Positions 31,252 to 40,298 of a DNA stretch of 64,000 nt are shown one piece after another. Below the pieces are notes generated by a model. That model was not told the DNA's origin. It made no database searches and saw only the letters and a list, made by a program, of their open reading frames with translations. How positions within the stretch are numbered: the stretch's first letter is position 1; each line of letters starts with the position of its first letter. Origin of the DNA: Devosia sp. A8/3-2 (GTDB lineage: Bacteria; Pseudomonadota; Alphaproteobacteria; Rhizobiales; Devosiaceae); NCBI GenBank assembly GCA_025452255.1, contig CP104974.1:1427001-1491000 (forward strand), in the 5' to 3' direction. The translations under genes and the position numbers were made by a program.

Positions 31252-31340
31252 ATCTCGAACTTCCTCCGCCAGCATGACCTGGTTCAGGTTCAATGGGTAA
31301 TTCTCAGCTCCGGAAACCCGGAACACCCCAGCGAGACGCC
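31252..31340 (-). promoter_or_regulatory. TPP riboswitch
   Basis: On the minus strand the block starts with GCTGGGGTGTTCCGG, then GCTGAGA, then ACCC, then GAACCTGAACCAGGTCATGC and TGGCGGAGGAA. These are the invariant THI-box pieces (GGGGTGC, CTGAGA, ACC, GAACCTGA, GCxAGCGxAGGGA-like) in order. It precedes thiB, so thiamine pyrophosphate should repress uptake. Its 5' end is only about 12 bp from the divergent thiN start. Confidence 0.95.
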
Positions 31341-31351
31341 TGAGACTTAGT

Positions 31352-32062
31352 GTGAGAATTGTGACAGTGCAAGAGACTTCCGTGAGCGACGCGGATGGGC
31401 TGCCCATCGTGTTTGAGGGGCCATTGGCCATTGTCGGCGGGGGTGTCGTGGACCCAGCTTTGCTGGTGGACCTAGCCCGGCGCAGGGTGGCTTTGGTGGG
31501 CGCCGATGGCGGCGGCGACGCGATTGGCGCAGCGGGGCTTACACCGGCGGCGATCATCGGGGACCTCGATTCCCTTTCCGACCGGGCCGGCTGGGAACGC
31601 CGCACCCGGGTCATCCACCTTGCCGAGCAGGAAACCACCGATTTCGAAAAAGCCCTCTATTCGACCTCAGCGCCGCTGACCACGGCCCCGGGCATGACCG
31701 GCAAGCGGCTCGACCACACATTGTCGGCGCTCAATGCCATGCAGAAGTTTGCGCCCGGGCGGCATCTGCTGCTGGTGGATGAGGTTGATGTGGCGCTGGC
31801 CGTGGTTGGTCCGTTCAGCTTCCGGGCTGGCAAGGGCGAGCGGGTGTCGATCTATCCGCTGGCGGAAGTCAGCTTTACCCGCTCCGAGCGACTGCTCTAT
31901 CCGCTGGATGGCTTGACGCTGGCGCCGGGCGGACGGCTCGGCACCTCCAATGCGGGGCTCGGCGGGCGGGTCGAGATCGTCCCTACCGACGAAACCCCTT
32001 GGCTGCTGATCCTTGATAAATCGCATCTGCCGGCCCTTATCGAGCTGCTTGTCACCCGGTGA
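31352..32062 (+). CDS. thiN: Thiamine diphosphokinase
   Basis: 236 residues, intact, GTG start at 31352 (MRIVTVQETSVSDADGL); the GTG at 31382 (SDADG) is an alternative. It transfers pyrophosphate from ATP to thiamine to make TPP. Motifs: LVGADGGGDAIGAAGLTPAA, IIGDLDSLSDRAGW and TTDFEKAL, the family's catalytic acidic cluster, then GKRLDHTLSALNAM. Divergent from thiBPQ, so uptake and activation of thiamine are neighbours. Confidence 0.93.
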   Translation: MRIVTVQETSVSDADGLPIVFEGPLAIVGGGVVDPALLVDLARRRVALVGADGGGDAIGAAGLTPAAIIGDLDSLSDRAGWERRTRVIHLAEQETTDFEKALYSTSAPLTTAPGMTGKRLDHTLSALNAMQKFAPGRHLLLVDEVDVALAVVGPFSFRAGKGERVSIYPLAEVSFTRSERLLYPLDGLTLAPGGRLGTSNAGLGGRVEIVPTDETPWLLILDKSHLPALIELLVTR

Positions 32063-32157
32063 AGCCGTTCTGAACGGCCCATTCAAGTCCGTGTCAGCTC
32101 AGCCGTTCCACAACAGGCGGGCCGGAATGACCGGCGATCAGAGAGGAGTTTCGAAAA

Positions 32158-32457
32158 ATGTCGATCAGCAGATCTATTGCCGTTGCCCTCGTGCTTGCGT
32201 CCGGCCCGGCCAGCGCCGCGCAGGCCAATGAATTGACGACCACTACCGGCCTGTCCGAGCGGGCGATCATTATCGTCGGCGGCAAGGGCGGGGATGTCAG
32301 CCTTAACCCGCAGCCACTGCCGCCGGGCAAGTTCAAAGAGCAGCCCGGTTTCTTCCGGCCGGGTTTCGACATGCTCCCGATGGCGGTAGGGCCGAGCTTT
32401 TGGCAGGGTCACAATCCCGAATGCCCGACACCGGGGGGTCTTTTAGCGGGTCGCTAA
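32158..32457 (+). CDS. Small exported protein with an LNPQPLPPG motif
   Basis: 99 residues. Signal peptide MSISRSIAVALVLASGPASA with GAGAGGAG upstream. The mature part holds IIIVGGKGGDVSLNPQPLPP followed by G and an aromatic, Pro-rich tail (PGFFRPGFDMLPM) ending PTPGGLLAGR. The NPQPLPPG block recurs in uncharacterised secreted bacterial proteins. It has no cysteine. Function unknown. A strong terminator follows within 4 bp of the stop. Confidence 0.68.
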   Translation: MSISRSIAVALVLASGPASAAQANELTTTTGLSERAIIIVGGKGGDVSLNPQPLPPGKFKEQPGFFRPGFDMLPMAVGPSFWQGHNPECPTPGGLLAGR

Positions 32458-32460
32458 CAA

Positions 32461-32485
32461 AAAGGCGGGCACCGGGCCCGCCTTT
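32461..32485. terminator. Bidirectional terminator
   Basis: AAAGGCGGGC-ACCG-GGCCCGCCTTT forms a 10-bp GC-rich stem flanked by A and T runs on both sides (AACAAAAAGG before, CCTTTGC after). It serves the small exported protein gene on + and rpoH on -. Confidence 0.85.
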
Positions 32486-32504
32486 GCTAGTTCATCGATT
32501 CCGC

Positions 32505-33378
32505 TCACGCAGCGCTGCGGGCGGCTTCCTTGACGGCGTCCTGCACCTTTTCAAAGGCGCGGACCTCGATCTGGCGGATGCGCTCGCGGCTGACGTCGTA
32601 TTGCTGGGCCAGCTCCTCGAGCGTCGAAGGATTTTCCTGCAGGCGACGGGCGTTGAAGATGGCGCGTTCGCGTTCGTTGAGCACGTCCATGGCCGTGGTC
32701 AAAAGACCCATGCGCTCGGAATATTCTTCGCTTTCACCCAGCGTGGTTTCTCGGCTCGGCGTGTCGTCGACCAGCCAATCCTGCCATTCGGAGGCGCCCT
32801 CGTCGGCCCGCATCGGCGAGTTCAGCGAGGCATCGCCCGACAGGCGCGCATTCATCGACACCACATCGTCTTCGGTGACGTTGAGGGTGGTAGCAATCTG
32901 CTTGATCTGGTCGGGATGCAGGCTCCCATCATCGAGCGCAGCGATCTGGCCCCTTCACCTTGCGCAGGTTGAAGAACAGGCGCTTTTGCGCGGCGGTGGT
33001 GCCGATCTTGACCGAGCTCCGAGAGCGCAGCACATATTCCTGAATGGCGGCGCGGATCCACCACATGGCATAGGTCGCCAAGCGGAAGCCCTTTTCGGGC
33101 TCGAAGCGCTTGACCGCATGCATCAGGCCCACATTGCCTTCCGAGATCACCTCGGAAATCGGCAGGCCATAGCCACGATAGCCCATGGCGATCTTGGCCA
33201 CGAGGCGCAGGTGGGAGGTGATGAGCTTTTGGGCCGCGCCGGGATCGGCGTGCTCCTTATAGCGCTTGGCCAGCATGTATTCTTCATCCGGTTCCAGCAT
33301 AGGGAACTTGCGGATTTCCTGAAGATAACGGCTCAGTCCGCCTTCGGCGGAGAGCACCGGCAAATTTGTCTGGGCCAT
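32505..33378 (-). CDS. rpoH: Heat-shock sigma factor RpoH (sigma-32), frameshifted
   Basis: About 291 residues from MAQTNLPVLSAEGGLSRYLQ. Region 2: LITSHLRLVAKIAMGYRGYG, FRLATYAMWWIRAAIQEYVL; the RpoH box begins with QKRLFFNLRKVK; region 4: DVSRERIRQIEVRAFEKVQ. It directs core polymerase to heat-shock promoters. One extra base in GGGGCC near 32951 splits it. The upstream 292 bp to the rluD stop contain no gene. Alphaproteobacteria often carry more than one rpoH. Confidence 0.95.
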
Positions 33379-33670
33379 GAATGCACCCCTTTCTGATATC
33401 CCCCACGCTAGTGGCGCCGGATTGCCGCTACATTGCGAAAAATGCGATTGTAGCGGCGCCCGTTCAACGCATGGCGCGGGCGGATCAGTCCCCCGGAATA
33501 TCCATTTCGGCATACTCCCCGGACGTAACGCATATATAGGTATCGCCTTCGCGATTGTAAGAGCGCGAATTGGTAAGGAACGTTACAAATATGCAATGGT
33601 TGCCAGGCGCTCGGGCGCCGGGCAGTCGCTTTTCCGTGAAGCTGTTCTTACACCAAAATCGGGTGCGGCG

Positions 33671-34699
33671 CTAGCGGGCGAAAGCCTTGTTGAAGGGCTC
33701 AAGCGCATCTTCCAAAGTCTGCAGATCAGGCGGCAGGGGCGCTTCGAAGAACATTTCCTCGCCCGTCGTCGGGTGTTCAAAGCCCAGCTCAGCCGCATGC
33801 AGCGCTCGGCGACCGAGCGCCTGGATAGGCCCAGCGACTTCGGGTGGCAGCTTGTTGATCTTGGTGGCATAGCCCGAGGCATAGACCGTGTCGGCCACCA
33901 GCGGATGGCTGATATGGGCCATGTGGACGCGGATCTGGTGGGTGCGGCCGGTTTCGAGGTGACATTGCACCCTTGTAATGTCCCAGCCGACATCCCCGAA
34001 CCGGGCTTCGACGAAATAATGGGTGATCGCCTCGCGGCCATCCTTGCGCACGGTCTGCTTGAGCCGGTTATTGGCGTCCCGGCCCAGCGGCGCGTCGACC
34101 GTGCCTTTGGCGGTTTCGGTGCTGCCCCAGACAAAGGCGATATAGGCGCGGTGCAGCGGGCCGGTGCGGCCGTGATCGGCGAATTGGTCCGACAGATGCT
34201 TATGGGCATGCTCGGTCTTGGCCGCGACCATGACGCCGGAGGTGTCGCGATCAAGCCGATGCACGATCCCCGGCCGGCGCACGCCGCCAATGCCCTGCAA
34301 CGAGCTGCCGCAATGGTAGATCAGCGCATTGACCAGCGTGCCCGAGGGGCTGCCGGGCGCAGGGTGGACCACCATGCCGACGGGCTTGTTGATGACGATG
34401 AGCTGATCGTCCTCATAAAGGATGTCGAGCGGGATGTTTTCGGGCTGCGGCTCGGGATCTTCGGGGGCGGGGCGACAAGAGTGATTGTCTCTGCCCGCGC
34501 TGACGCGGTACTTGGGCTCACTGACAATTGCCCCATTGATGCTGACCGCCCGGTTCAGGATCAGGTCCTTGAGGCGGTTGCGGCTCAGCACAGCATGCGC
34601 CTTGGCCAGCACGGCATCGAGCCGCCCGCCAGCCGTGGTCTCATCGACAACGATCTCGACCGCCTCGCCCTCGAATTCTTCTTCGGTATTTTCGGCCAT
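33671..34699 (-). CDS. rluD: 23S rRNA pseudouridine synthase RluD-type
   Basis: 342 residues from MAENTEEEFEGEAVEIVVDE. An N-terminal S4 RNA-binding domain (GGRLDAVLAKAHAVLSRNRL) precedes the catalytic domain with GIVHRLDRDTSGVMVAA (catalytic Asp), INKPVGMVVHPAPG and TGRTHQIRVHMAHISHPL. RluD modifies helix 69 of 23S rRNA. Two compensating shifts between 34455 and 34490 garble ten residues that should read GETITLVAPPPEDP. Its start codon overlaps that of the divergent gene at 34698. Confidence 0.93.
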   Translation of the reverse strand: MAENTEEEFEGEAVEIVVDETTAGGRLDAVLAKAHAVLSRNRLKDLILNRAVSINGAIVSEPKYRVSAGRDNHSCRPAPEDPEPQPENIPLDILYEDDQLIVINKPVGMVVHPAPGSPSGTLVNALIYHCGSSLQGIGGVRRPGIVHRLDRDTSGVMVAAKTEHAHKHLSDQFADHGRTGPLHRAYIAFVWGSTETAKGTVDAPLGRDANNRLKQTVRKDGREAITHYFVEARFGDVGWDITRVQCHLETGRTHQIRVHMAHISHPLVADTVYASGYATKINKLPPEVAGPIQALGRRALHAAELGFEHPTTGEEMFFEAPLPPDLQTLEDALEPFNKAFAR

Positions 34700-35051
34700 G
34701 AGCAATCCTAACGAGACTGGGCCCGATGGCCCCTATGTAAACGAGCCATTGTCGCCCGAGGCGCAGGCTGCGCTCAGCAAGGCGCGCCGCTCGTTCCGGT
34801 TTTCAATCAGCATTCTGTTGCTCGGCTTTATGGCGATTGCCACGGCGCTTGTCTATCGCGTGATGCGCGATGCACCCCCGCCCGCCGTGGCCGAGAGCGT
34901 TGCCATACCGGCTGGCGCCGCAATTGTCTCGGCTGTCGTGGCTGATGGGGCGATCAATGTGACCTATACGGTCGATGGCGTCACGACACTGGGCCTGTTC
35001 GACCGGGCCACCGGCGAACTGACGCGCAGCGTGGTGATCGGGGCGGAATAG
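34698..35051 (+). CDS. Small single-pass membrane protein (DUF6476-like)
   Basis: 117 residues from MSNPNETGPDGPYVNEPLSP. One membrane helix (FSISILLLGFMAIATALVYR) with the C-terminal part, including VVADGAINVTYTVDGVTTLG, outside. It resembles a small family found divergent from rluD in related bacteria. Its ATG overlaps the rluD ATG on the other strand by two bases, so expression must start from promoters inside rluD's own coding sequence, or the mRNA is leaderless-like. Function unknown. Confidence 0.75.
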   Translation: MSNPNETGPDGPYVNEPLSPEAQAALSKARRSFRFSISILLLGFMAIATALVYRVMRDAPPPAVAESVAIPAGAAIVSAVVADGAINVTYTVDGVTTLGLFDRATGELTRSVVIGAE

Positions 35052-35072
35052 GGGGCTGGTTTATTCTCGGTG

Positions 35073-35178
35073 CTCCCCGCCCACCGTTCTTCCTCGGGCT
35101 CGACCCGAGGACCATTCGCCGCTTGTGCCGCATTGAGAGCGGCCCTCGGGTCGAGCCCGAGGGAGGCGCGGTGGGAGG
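35073..35178. repeat. Long intergenic palindrome, CTCGGGTCGAGCCCGAG type
   Basis: The left arm (35073-35110) holds CTCCCCGCCCACCG and CCTCGGGCTCGACCCGAGG; the right arm (35143-35178) holds CCTCGGGTCGAGCCCGAGG and CGCGGTGGGAGG. Each inner block is itself a palindrome, so it can fold as a cruciform or as two hairpins. It lies after the stop of the small membrane protein gene and before the convergent gene at 35244. Confidence 0.8.
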
Positions 35179-35243
35179 TGAGTTGCGGTGACCCGGATCG
35201 TCCAACCACCCACGCGGCGCTCGGGCAAGGCGTTGGGTGAAAC

Positions 35244-36150
35244 CTACCGCCCCCGGATTTCCCTGACCGCCGTCAACCGATCCGCCACCGAACCCCGGCG
35301 CTTTCCAGCCTTGGGCTTGGGCAGCGTCTCAAGCTTTTCCCCGTCATCGGCAAAGCGCTGCACGCGCTCGAACAGGCTTTCTTCCTGCGTCGTGCTGAGC
35401 GGGGCGGCCCGGTGGTCGGCGGCATAGACCACGCGGCTGACACGGGCGGCAATATCGCTGAGCCGCTCGCGCAATTGGGCTTCGTTCACCCGCTCGCTAT
35501 CCCAATCGGCCAGAATGCTCGATTGCACCGCCAGAACCCGCTGGCGCAGCGTGTCCGCCTCGGCTTCGAGATCAAGCTTTTCGGCCAAGGGCGGTTCGGC
35601 GCTGGTTTCAGCCGAGAGCGCATTGAGCCGGGTTTCGGCGCTGGCAATGCTGGCTTCGGCAGTGGTCAGGGTGTCCTCGGTCTCCGCCACCGGCTCGGGC
35701 GCCTCCGCCTTGCTGGCGGCGAGTTCACGCTCGCGCATCCGCAGGCGCTGGGCCAGATCGGTACTGTCGCGCTCCAGCTCGAGTATGCGACTGCGCAGCT
35801 CGGCCGCGCGGGCTTCCAGTTCCTCGACAATGGCGTGATGTCTCGTCACGCTCGGTCTGCAATGCGCTGCCCAGATCGGCCCGCTTCTGGTTGACCTCGC
35901 TCAGCTGTTCGGCCAGCCGCTTGCGCAGCGCCTCGACATTCATTTCGAGCTTACGGGTATTGAGAGCGAATTCAGCGCGCAGCTGATCCTTGTCGGCGCG
36001 GAATTCGGCCATGGTAATGGGCGTGGCGGCCTCGATGCGGCGCTTGGTCAGCCGCACGGCGCGCTTCCACACCGCGGGCATGACGATCAGCCCCACCAGC
36101 ACGGCGAGCAGCAGCCCCGGGGCGAAATACATGATGTTCTCGATCATCAT
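35244..36150 (-). CDS. Membrane-anchored coiled-coil protein, frameshifted
   Basis: About 302 residues. One N-terminal membrane helix (IMYFAPGLLLAVLVGLIVMP), a basic stretch (KRAVRLTKRRIEAATPITMA), then long heptad-rich helices (RKLEMNVEALRKRLAEQLSE and ELRSRILELERDSTDLAQRL), ending in a basic tail. A shift near 35850 separates the two parts. Topologically like RmuC or DUF1043-type proteins, but no nuclease domain is present. Function unknown. Confidence 0.7.
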
Positions 36151-36421
36151 CCTGCGTAATCCGAGGCCATGCGCGTCTGCTCATTCCTTGTCGAGCTGCT
36201 ATCTGTGTGGCAGCAAAGCCCCGCCATCGCTATCTTCGCCACTGATTAACCCTAACGGGTTTCCCCGGTTCCGTCACGGTCCGGCGGACCGGCGTTGATC
36301 GCGCCGGATGCTGGCATGGCCGCGCCAAAAGCCCCAGTCAGAAAAGCTTGAATTGACGGGGCGCAACGCCTGACGCGAGGGCGAGCTGGTGAGAGCTTGG
36401 CACAATCATCCTGCATCTCGA

Positions 36422-36521
36422 TGTCATTCCGGCGCAGCCCGGAATCCATGCGGAAGATCATCCCAGAACTGGATGGTTGCGAGGTGCCACGGACTGGATT
36501 CCGGCCTGCGCCGGAATGACA
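36422..36521. repeat. Intergenic palindrome, GGAATGACA family
   Basis: TGTCATTCCGGCGCAGCCCG at 36422 pairs with CCTGCGCCGGAATGACA ending at 36521; TGGATTCCGG and GGAATCCA complete the arms. The loop is about 46 nt. It is the widespread alphaproteobacterial ATTCCGGC palindrome. The 270 bp before it (36151-36421) show no gene or clear motif. A short degenerate relative lies at 40260. Confidence 0.82.
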
Positions 36522-36558
36522 TCCTAGGTGGAAACGCTTGGGGCGCAAACCGCCCCGA

Positions 36559-37125
36559 TCAGAAGGGGTTCCGGGTCGGCTCATTGGTGAAGTTGAGATA
36601 GCCGATATTGATGCCCAGCCGCGCGCCCACGCCCGAGCGGATCGGCACCATCACCACATTGCCGCGCTTGATCACCGTCATGCCGAAGCCACCCACGACA
36701 TAGGCGGAGCCATTGACGCCGGCAAAGCGCCCCAGCACATCCTGAATCTGGGACAGATTATAGACTAGCATCATCACCTTGGAGCCGTCGCCGCCAATGT
36801 CGAAGCCGATCGAGGGACCCTGCCAATAGACGGCATATTGGCCCACATTGCGGGTATAAACGGTGCCTTCGCCATAGCGGGCGCCGGCAAACAGGGCGCC
36901 CCCGGCATCCTCACCCAGAATATAGCCATTGGGCAGGCCGAACTGGCTGACGGCGCGCTCGACGAGAGAAGCAAGGCCCTGTGAGGTGGAGCCGAAGAAC
37001 TCCTTGCCGCTGTTGACCAGTTCCTCGCCCGAATAGCTGTCGCTGAGCGAGCCCCGGGCGAAGGCCGTGACGGGGGCCAGCATGGTGGCAACCAGAGCAA
37101 GGCTGACGAGGATGCGCTTGAGCAT
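36559..37125 (-). CDS. eipA: EipA family cell-envelope integrity protein (DUF1134)
   Basis: 188 residues, intact, from MLKRILVSLALVATMLAPVT (signal peptide, ends AFA). Family signature: YSGEELVNSGKEFFGSTSQG, PNGYILGEDAGGALFAGARY, GPSIGFDIGGDGSKVMMLVY and PIRSGVGARLGINIGYLNFT. In Brucella, EipA is a periplasmic beta-barrel-like protein needed for envelope integrity and controlled by CtrA. It is divergent from the YHS gene. Confidence 0.9.
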   Translation of the reverse strand: MLKRILVSLALVATMLAPVTAFARGSLSDSYSGEELVNSGKEFFGSTSQGLASLVERAVSQFGLPNGYILGEDAGGALFAGARYGEGTVYTRNVGQYAVYWQGPSIGFDIGGDGSKVMMLVYNLSQIQDVLGRFAGVNGSAYVVGGFGMTVIKRGNVVMVPIRSGVGARLGINIGYLNFTNEPTRNPF

Positions 37126-37228
37126 GGGACGAACTCTGGCGGGCGGCGCGGCCTGCAATTACGAGGACCTTAAGGTTTGTTACCCAAAATCCGTTTTCGG
37201 CTGCACAAGACGCGCCGATCATGGCTCG

Positions 37229-37728
37229 ATGATGAAGCAAAGCTGTAAACAAATCTTAACCATGCTTGCCTTTGTTCTGCCGCTTTTCGGGGCGGTTTGC
37301 GGAGGTATTGTGGCGGCAAGGGCGCAGTCGGTGGTGACCGCCATCGTCACCGACCCGCTGACCGGCATTGCCATTTTCGGCATGGACCCCGTCTCCTATT
37401 TCACTGAACCGGCCCCCTTGCAGGGGCGGGGCGATATCGAATTTTCTCGGGGCGGGGTGGCTCGGAATTTTGCCACCATTGCCAATCGCGACGTATTCAG
37501 CCGCTCGCCTGAAACCTATGCCCCCAGTTCGGCGGGCATGGCGCCATGGCCATGGCGCGCGGGTTCCTCTCCGACAGCGATCCGCGCATCTATGCCGTCT
37601 TCAAGCAGCGGCTTTACCTGTTCTATTCCCCCGGCAATCGCGAGGCCTTCCTCCCGGCGCCCGACGCCGCAGCGATCAAGGCCGAAGAGAATTGGCAGGT
37701 ATTGTCCAAAACGCTCTCTGCTCAATAG
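37229..37728 (+). CDS. Exported YHS-domain protein, frameshifted
   Basis: About 166 residues, signal peptide MKQSCKQILTMLAFVLPLFG. The YHS-like block: DPLTGIAIFGMDPVSYFTEP, DIEFSRGGVARNFATIANRD, then after a missing C near 37530 FGGHGAMAMARGFLSDSDPR and KQRLYLFYSPGNREAFL. Such domains are often found next to metal- or heme-handling proteins; this one lacks a clear Cys pair. Role unknown. Confidence 0.75.
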
Positions 37729-37819
37729 ACCGGGATGATTGGCTGGGGGTCCTAGTGCGAAAGCCCATCGCCAACTAATGTTCCTCTTAGTGATTCCCTG
37801 CCGTTTTCCGGAGACTTTC

Positions 37820-38500
37820 ATGGCTGACATCATCGAGCTCAAGGCCACCGATCTGGCCGCCATGCTGTGCAGCCGGGTCTGCCACGACCTGATCAACCCG
37901 ATCGGGGCGATTGGCAACGGGCTCGAAGTGTTGGACGACCCTAAGCAGGGCGACATGGCCGAGGGCGCACGTGAGCTGATCGCCAGCGCCGCCAAGCAGA
38001 GCCGGGCCAAGCTCGAATTCGCGCGGCTGGCCTATGGCGCCTCCTCGACCTCGGGCACCGATATCGACACCCGCGAATGCGAGCGCGTCGCCCGCATCCT
38101 GTTCGAGATCGAGAAAGCCGACCTTGAATGGAACGTGCCGCTGATCCTGCTGCCCAAGCACAAGGCCAAGCTGTTCATGAACATGCTGCTGATCGCGGCC
38201 GGCTCGGTGCCGCGCGGCGGGCAGGTGACGGCCTCGATCACTGGCGAAGCCGGTCAGGAAAAGTTCGAGTTCACCTCCGGGAGCGATCCCGAGAAACGGC
38301 AGAAGACCTTGGTGCCGTCCGGCTCGGCCGGATTGCTGTCGGGCATTCCTGACGAGGGCTTTGTCGACGCGCAGGGCATCCAGCCGTTTTATACGGGGCT
38401 GTTGGCGCGCATGACCGACATGGATATTTCCATCGGGCTCGAGAATGACCAGTTCTTCCTCAACGCGATCCCAAAAGCAGTCGTTGCCGCCGCTCAATGA
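37820..38500 (+). CDS. chpT: Histidine phosphotransferase ChpT
   Basis: 226 residues, intact, from MADIIELKATDLAAMLCSRV. It carries phosphate from the hybrid kinase CckA to CtrA and CpdR. The phospho-accepting His is in SRVCHDLINPIGAIGNGLEV, the hallmark of the family, in a dimerisation-helix setting; the degenerate ATPase-like C-terminal domain follows. Together with ctrA (42275) and sciP (60156) it places the window in the cell-cycle network. Confidence 0.93.
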   Translation: MADIIELKATDLAAMLCSRVCHDLINPIGAIGNGLEVLDDPKQGDMAEGARELIASAAKQSRAKLEFARLAYGASSTSGTDIDTRECERVARILFEIEKADLEWNVPLILLPKHKAKLFMNMLLIAAGSVPRGGQVTASITGEAGQEKFEFTSGSDPEKRQKTLVPSGSAGLLSGIPDEGFVDAQGIQPFYTGLLARMTDMDISIGLENDQFFLNAIPKAVVAAAQ

Positions 38501-38578
38501 CAACAGTCCGCTAACCAATTCCTAAGCGGAGTGACGCTATTGTGCACCGGTGTCAGCCGCCGCGGAGCTTGCCCGGAC

Positions 38579-38962
38579 ATGAAATCCTGCCTGATCGTCG
38601 ATGATTCCACCGTCGTACGCAAAGTCGTGCGCCGGATTCTGGAAGATCTCGACTATATCGTGGAAGAAGCCGAAGACGGGCAGGAGGCATTCGACAAATG
38701 CCGGCAGGAAATGCCGGATGCAATATTGCTTGATTGGCAGATGCCGATCATGAGTGGGCTGGAATTCCTCAAGCTCCTGCGCGGCTATATTGGCGGCGAG
38801 AAGCCCTATGTGGTCTATTGCACTGTCGAAAACGACATCGGCGCCATCGCCATGGCCCTCAAGGCCGGCGCCAGCGATTACATGATGAAACCGTTCGATC
38901 GGCGGATTCTAGAATCCAAATTCGAGCCGCACTGGCCGCCTAACCGGCCTCGGCGCGGTTGA
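38579..38962 (+). CDS. Single-domain response regulator (CheY-like), likely frameshifted at the end
   Basis: About 122-127 residues from MKSCLIVDDSTVVRKVVRRI. Receiver residues: DD in the first loop, the phospho-Asp in ILLDWQMPIMSG, Thr in VYCTVENDIGAI and Lys in MMKPFDRRI. No output domain. It follows chpT by 78 bp, an order seen in relatives. The given end (PHWPPNRPRRG) is unlike the family; a one-base correction near 38925 would stop it at 38943. Partner kinase unknown; it is not CpdR by sequence feel. Confidence 0.85.
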   Translation: MKSCLIVDDSTVVRKVVRRILEDLDYIVEEAEDGQEAFDKCRQEMPDAILLDWQMPIMSGLEFLKLLRGYIGGEKPYVVYCTVENDIGAIAMALKAGASDYMMKPFDRRILESKFEPHWPPNRPRRG

Positions 38963-40197
38963 GCAGATAGGTTTTTTCTCGTTCATTATGAGTGAGTTGC
39001 GCTGCGCGGCTGAACTCCAGCATGGCTTCGGTATGGCGGCCCAATTTACTCAACATATCCCCGCGCACGCCATAGAGCAGATGATAGTTCTTGAGGGCCG
39101 GATCGTCCTTGATGGTGTCGATAACAGCCGGGGCGGCAGCGGGTCCCTCGGCCATGGAAATGGCGACGGCGCGGTTTAATTCGATGACGGGAGAAGGGGT
39201 TACACGGGCCAGTGTCGCATAAAGCGCGACGATACGGGACCAGTCGGTGTCGGTGGCATGGCGAGCGCGAGCATGGCAGGCGGCGATGGCGGCTTGCAGG
39301 GCATAGGGCCCATTGGCGCCATCCAGTTCCTCGGCGCGGGCGAGGGCGGCAAGGCCGCGGCGGATCAGCAATTGGTCCCAGCGGGCACGATCCTGATCCT
39401 GCAGGAGGATGGGATGGCCCTTGGCATCAGTGCGGGCGCCGAGGCGCGATGACTGGATTTCCATAAGCGCCACAAGGGCATGCACCTCGGGTTCGTCGGG
39501 CGCCAGACGGGCCAGAATCCGGCCCAGGGCAGTGGCTTCCTCGCAGAGTTGGGGGCGCATCCAGTCATCGCCCGCGGTGGCGGAATAGCCCTCATTGAAG
39601 ATGAGGTAGAGCACGCCCAGCACCGAAGCGAGCCGCTCGACGCGCTCAGGACCGCGCGGCACTTCAAAGGGAATATTGGCGTCGGCGATGGTCTTTTTGG
39701 CACGCACGATGCGCTGGCCGATCGTCGGCTCGGCGGCGAGAAAGGCGCGGGCGATTTCCTCGGTGGTGAGCCCACCCAAGAGGCGCAGGGTAAGCGCGAC
39801 GCGGGATTCGGCAGGCAGGATGGGATGGCAGGAGGTGAAGATCAGCCGCAGCAGATCATCGCCCACATCATCATCGAGGGCATCGTGCAGGGTTTCGATC
39901 TGGTCGGGAATATCGGTTTCGATGCCATGGCCGACCTCGACCAGCTTGGTCGCAGCCATTTTCTTGTGGCGAAAATAATCAATGGCGCGGCGCTTGGCCG
40001 TCTGGGTCAGCCAGTGCCCGGGTTCTTGGGCACGCCGCTGTCGGGCCAGTCTTGAGGGCAATGACCAAGGCGTCCTGCGCCAATTCCTCGGCGAGGGAAA
40101 TGTCGCGCACCATGCGGGTCAGGCCCGCGATCAGCCGGGGCTGTTCGAGCTTCCAGACGGCGGTAATGGCGCGGTGGGTTTCGGACTGGCTGATCAT
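38940..40197 (-). CDS. ECF42-type RNA polymerase sigma factor, frameshifted
   Basis: About 418 residues from MISQSETHRAITAVWKLEQP. Sigma region 2 is ARLIAGLTRMVRD and LAEELAQDALVIAL; region 4 is RVALTLRLLGGLTTEEIARA and FLAAEPTIGQRIVRAK; a long TPR-like C-terminal extension (ELDGANGPYALQAAIAACHA and YHLLYGVRGDMLSKLGRH) defines the ECF42 group. ECF42 factors have no anti-sigma and pair with DGPF proteins, as here (40299). Shifts near 40020 and 40050. Confidence 0.88.
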
Positions 40198-40259
40198 GGC
40201 GGGATGAAAGCAGGATGAGGCGGACGGCGCAAGTTGGCGGGTGGCAAGTTCCCCTCAGA

Positions 40260-40288
40260 GTCATTCCGGTCTGAGCACAGAATGACAC
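40260..40288. repeat. Degenerate GGAATGACA-type palindrome remnant
   Basis: GTCATTCCGGTCTGAGCACA followed by GAATGACAC keeps only the outer arms (GTCATTC and GAATGAC) of the palindrome seen complete at 36422. It lies between the DGPF gene stop and the ECF42 start. Confidence 0.5.
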
Positions 40289-40298
40289 TGAGGTTATA

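Noticed and set aside
33377..34711. 444-residue open frame on + over rpoH and rluD
   Set aside because: It is the reverse frame of two well supported genes; its translation is Arg/Gly/Ala-rich with no known domain.
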